Part shown: positions 31,405-33,877 of the stretch, piece after piece
Layout of the letters: each line of letters begins with the position of its first letter
How positions within the stretch are numbered: position 1 is the stretch's first letter
Source: DASPUI01 sp035622995
Lineage (GTDB): Bacteria > Verrucomicrobiota > Verrucomicrobiia > Chthoniobacterales > UBA10450
Length of the DNA stretch: 33,877 nt
Assembly: GCA_035622995.1 (NCBI GenBank)
Contig: DASPUI010000209.1
Span: 1 to 33,877, forward strand
Direction: 5' to 3'
Notes under the pieces: generated by a model
The model's database searches: none
What the model was told of the DNA's origin: nothing
Seen by the model: only the letters and a program-made list of their open reading frames with translations
Position numbers and translations under genes: made by a program

Positions 31405-31428
31405 GTCCCATTGCTTTCCCCAACCGAA

Positions 31429-31454
31429 CTTGAGCCCGGCTCAAGTGCTAGCAC
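31429..31454. repeat. Two adjacent small palindromes
   Basis: CTTGAGCC-C-GGCTCAAG (31429-31445) is a perfect 8-bp inverted repeat with one central base; GTGCTAGCAC (31445-31454) is a perfect 10-nt palindrome sharing its first base. They lie 24 nt from the 13-bp hairpin and suggest protein-binding sites or a structured leader RNA. Confidence 0.4.
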
Positions 31455-31524
31455 GCATATGTGCCGATGAGATGGCGATAAGGTAAAGGTTTCGTAAACT
31501 TGCGATCTCAGGCTTGCGTGAAGT

Positions 31525-32499
31525 CTATAACTGCGACGCAAATACAGCTTCCGGATCGCTACCGGAGACTCTGCCTACGGCAATCCATCCGAAGCGGCTG
31601 ACCAGCGCACCGATTAGAAACGAGATCGCGGCGAACGGGATCAAGCCGAGCAATCGGAGGACGATTGCGAGTGGACCGTTCAAAACCTCGCCGATTCGAA
31701 TAAGCCACCCAGAGCGATGTTCGTGGATCGCACGATCGGCCACACCATGTTTATCGATGCTGAGCCAGATGAGAAGTGCCGTTTCGACTCCGGCCGCACA
31801 AAAGCCGAGAAAGTTGAGCGGAGGGATTCGCTGCCCAAACAATTCTAACACCGCCGCCGCAGACCCTAATCCCGCTGCTCCAAAGTGAATCGGCAGCAAT
31901 GTGCGATGCAAAAACCATGCAGGAATCGCCGTCGCTCCAATCAATACGCCCGTGTAGGTCGCGAGCAGCGTTCCAAAAATTGCCGAGGCAAGAATGAAAA
32001 AACCAGCAGCGATGCGCAACATCTGATCGAGCCCGCCGGGAAAAATTTGGTGCGCGTGCAATTCCAGCGCGACTGATCCCGGAACAGCGCATGCACCAAA
32101 CGCGGTCAGGATCCACGCGCCCATCGACATCGGCGAGCGAGGCTTGAAAACGCGCAGCATGTTGAGAAAAAGATGGGGACGACCAAGATCCATGACTAGG
32201 AGCAGGGGTGAAACGACCGCCCCAGCGATGGCGGCGACCCACATTGCCGACTGCGCAAGACCGGTATGGTGAAAGATCGCAGAGCCGAAAGCGATCACCG
32301 CCGACATTCCGGCGATGCTGCCAAAGAAAAAATAAAGCGGAATCTCCCAGGTCCAGACCGGCGGCCGAACGACTGGCTCACCGTAATACCCTGGTTTTTT
32401 CGGAATTGGCCCACCCGCGACATCGACGCCGCTTCCGGCGACAATTCCTTTGTGCCACGCTTCCTCGCGAAGTTGCTCGAGCCGTTCTTCGTTACTCAT
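31525..32499 (-). CDS. NrfD/PsrC-type membrane subunit of formate dehydrogenase
   Basis: The 324-aa protein has about eight membrane helices (from WEIPLYFFFGSIAGMSAVIA through FAAISFLIGALVSRFGW) and the NrfD hallmark MDLGRPHLFLNMLRVFKPRSPMSMGAWIL split over helices 2-4. It should pass electrons to or from menaquinone or ubiquinone in the inner membrane. It replaces the cytochrome b subunit of E. coli formate dehydrogenase-N. The ATG overlaps the ferredoxin subunit's stop (32496-32499, ATGA), giving an A-B-NrfD order. The exposed N-terminus (about 45 residues) is polar and lacks a signal peptide. Confidence 0.9.
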   Translation of the reverse strand: MSNEERLEQLREEAWHKGIVAGSGVDVAGGPIPKKPGYYGEPVVRPPVWTWEIPLYFFFGSIAGMSAVIAFGSAIFHHTGLAQSAMWVAAIAGAVVSPLLLVMDLGRPHLFLNMLRVFKPRSPMSMGAWILTAFGACAVPGSVALELHAHQIFPGGLDQMLRIAAGFFILASAIFGTLLATYTGVLIGATAIPAWFLHRTLLPIHFGAAGLGSAAAVLELFGQRIPPLNFLGFCAAGVETALLIWLSIDKHGVADRAIHEHRSGWLIRIGEVLNGPLAIVLRLLGLIPFAAISFLIGALVSRFGWIAVGRVSGSDPEAVFASQL

Positions 32500-33362
32500 G
32501 AGAAAAGCGCGAACCCCAGGAGCGTCGCTGCGATTGACAAGATTGCCGTCGCAAACGCAGCCGTCCAGGCGGACTTCAGGTAAATGGTTGGAATCTGCGG
32601 TCTTGGCGGCAGCCCGTAAGCCTCGGGTTCACCTAACAAAAGAAAGAAAGCGTGAAGGCCGCCCACTGAAGTCTCCTGCGGATCGTAAAGCCAGGCGTCA
32701 TTGTAACCGAGCTCCTGCAATTGTTGAACGCGTTCTTTCCCTCGTGCGCGCAAGTCATCGAGCCGGCCAAACACGATCGACTCAGTCGGGCAAACTTTGG
32801 CGCACGCTGGAACGAGACCGCTCTTTTGTCGATCGTAACAAAAAGTGCACTTAAAAGCGCCGCCATGATCCGGAAGCGGTTTCGGGCGGCGATCGATCAC
32901 GCCGAACGGGCACGAGACAACACAATAGCCGCAGCCGTTGCAGACATCGTTCTGGACCAGCACCGAACCAACTTCAGTGCGCACGATTGATCCGGTGGGA
33001 CATGCCTCAAGGCAACCGGCTTCTTCACAATGTTTGCAAACGTCTGACAAAAAGACCCAGCGAAACGGATCGTCGGCCTCCTCATCGCCTAACGAACCGA
33101 CAATTTGACTTCCTTTTTGCCGGTCTTGCTCGAGAAACATCACGTGTCGCCAGGTCGATGCGCCAAGGTGGCCGGTATTGTCGTAGGAATTGCCGGTCCA
33201 GTTGTAGCCATCATCCGGAACTTGATTCCACTCTTTGCATGCGACTTCGCAAGCCTTGCAACCAATGCATACAGTTGGATCGGTAAAAAAACCGACCTCG
33301 ACATTTTCCTGCACATAATTGTGCCGGCGTTGGTTGGTGCTTTGAACTCCGTCACCAATCAT
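32496..33362 (-). CDS. Formate dehydrogenase beta subunit, four [4Fe-4S] ferredoxin
   Basis: The 288-aa protein has 16 cysteines in four clusters: CIGCKACEVACKEWN, CKHCEEAGCLEACPTGS, CNGCGYCVVSCPFGV and CTFC with ACAKVCPT. This matches FdnH/FdhB-type subunits that wire the Mo/W active site to the membrane. The C-terminal segment (AWTAAFATAILSIAATLLGF, about 267-286) is a membrane anchor, as in FdnH. The ATG at 33362 overlaps the catalytic subunit stop by 4 nt. No Tat signal is present, so export would rely on the catalytic subunit. Confidence 0.93.
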   Translation of the reverse strand: MIGDGVQSTNQRRHNYVQENVEVGFFTDPTVCIGCKACEVACKEWNQVPDDGYNWTGNSYDNTGHLGASTWRHVMFLEQDRQKGSQIVGSLGDEEADDPFRWVFLSDVCKHCEEAGCLEACPTGSIVRTEVGSVLVQNDVCNGCGYCVVSCPFGVIDRRPKPLPDHGGAFKCTFCYDRQKSGLVPACAKVCPTESIVFGRLDDLRARGKERVQQLQELGYNDAWLYDPQETSVGGLHAFFLLLGEPEAYGLPPRPQIPTIYLKSAWTAAFATAILSIAATLLGFALFS

Positions 33363-33877
33363 GTGCCGTCTCCTGATTTGCCGTGCTGGGAGTGGCCTTC
33401 ACCTTTTCCTCCGCCTCCTGCCTGAGGCGGCGGTTGTTCGGGATGCGGATTTGGCTCGGCTGCGTGCTTGCTAAACCAGGCGTCGAAATCGCGCCCGCGT
33501 GGCAAACGGCCGGGAATGATATTACAAGTGAGCGCCTTCGCTTCCATGATCGTCACGTTCGGTTCTCCCGAAATGCTGAGGAGGTCGTTGGCTGCGCTTC
33601 CGCGAACGTCGCCGGAAGTTCCAAAATGATATGGCAACGCGACCTGGTGCACAGTTGTTCCATTCAAGTGCATCGGACGAATGCGGCGACTAACGAGCGC
33701 GCGCGCTTCGATCGCGCCGCGCAGACTAACGACAGAAACATAATCGCCGTTCTTGATCTTCAGATTCGTTGCCAGCTCTGGCGACATTTCCACGAACATT
33801 GCCGGCTGTAATTCGGAAAGGTGACCGAGAAACCGCGACATTCCGCCCGCGGTATGATGTTCGGTCAGCCGATAGGT
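33359..33877 (-). CDS. Formate dehydrogenase catalytic subunit, C-terminal fragment
   Basis: Only the last 172 codons are visible; the gene runs off the right edge. The sequence TYRLTEHHTAGGMSRFLGHL and the following ELQPAMFVEMSPE, RIRPMHLNGTTVHQVALPYH and GEPNVTIMEAKALTCNI match the C-terminal molybdopterin-binding barrel of formate dehydrogenases of the FdnG/FdhA group. The last 30 residues (EQPPPQAGGGGKGEGHSQHG) form a Pro/Gly-rich tail not usual for the family. The start at 33841 suggested by an internal ATG is false because the frame is open to the edge. Selenocysteine or cysteine at the active site cannot be seen here. Confidence 0.88.
   Translation of the reverse strand, partial: TYRLTEHHTAGGMSRFLGHLSELQPAMFVEMSPELATNLKIKNGDYVSVVSLRGAIEARALVSRRIRPMHLNGTTVHQVALPYHFGTSGDVRGSAANDLLSISGEPNVTIMEAKALTCNIIPGRLPRGRDFDAWFSKHAAEPNPHPEQPPPQAGGGGKGEGHSQHGKSGDGT

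Larger units (their letters stand above)
31210..31524. other. Palindrome-rich intergenic region
   Basis: This 315-nt gap lies between the end of the NrfD gene and the start of the LpxH-like gene, both on the minus strand. It holds four inverted repeats described separately. A 100-aa frame runs through it on the minus strand but is judged non-coding. It is probably the leader and control region of the LpxH-like gene. Confidence 0.5.

Noticed and set aside
31239..31541. 100-aa minus-strand frame across the palindrome-rich gap
   Set aside because: It overlaps the NrfD gene end, has no recognisable domain and runs through strong hairpins; composition looks non-coding.

Overview
The window reads as ordinary chromosome from a moderately GC-rich, Gram-negative bacterium. 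Two lipid A pathway genes (LpxD and an LpxH-type phosphoesterase), lipoprotein and Sec/Tat signals and an NrfD-type formate dehydrogenase all point to a didermic cell. The mix of MORN-like secreted protein, UdgX, CHAD protein, PrsK-like kinase and small lysine/arginine-rich ORFs fits the Verrucomicrobia/PVC group best, but no marker gene here proves this. No tRNA, rRNA, insertion sequence, phage module or CRISPR array was seen.

Layout. 1-5113 (minus strand): a partial Gly-rich secreted protein, a secreted MORN-like protein with an internal tandem repeat, a hydroxypyruvate/glyoxylate reductase-type dehydrogenase with a class I/II aminotransferase, a NYN-domain nuclease with a hidden basic micro-ORF just upstream, and a flavin-reductase-like protein. 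5193-8319 (plus): a membrane protein, a Tat-exported class V aminotransferase, a DapA-family aldolase/lyase and an ABM monooxygenase, probably one operon. 8395-13804: an orphan OLD-type ATPase/nuclease, an aquaporin, three envelope or secreted proteins and a coiled-coil membrane protein coupled to a small lipoprotein. 13935-14506: a second basic micro-ORF plus a YacP/Rae1-like NYN RNase. 14508-23075 (minus): a receiver protein, lpxD, class II fba, two histidine kinases and a beta-ketoacyl synthase with altered catalytic histidines. The last three genes overlap by 4 nt each and are preceded by a micro-ORF. 23190-27746 (plus): a REC-kinase fusion, a LanB-like protein and an orphan ParA. 27679-31209: a GNAT, UdgX, a hidden 59-codon ORF, a CHAD protein, then a minus-strand LpxH-like gene with a coupled helical protein. 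31525-33877 (minus): a formate dehydrogenase complex, with the catalytic subunit cut by the window edge.

Four points deserve a second look. (1) Two unrelated NYN nuclease loci each follow a 43-44-residue, Arg/Lys-rich micro-ORF of similar design. (2) The ketosynthase keeps its Cys and Lys but has Tyr and Asn where FabF has its two catalytic His, and is translationally coupled to two sensor kinases. (3) A LanB-type protein without elimination domain, cyclase or visible precursor overlaps a ParA without ParB. (4) A 59-aa ORF joins UdgX and CHAD through ATGA overlaps at both ends.
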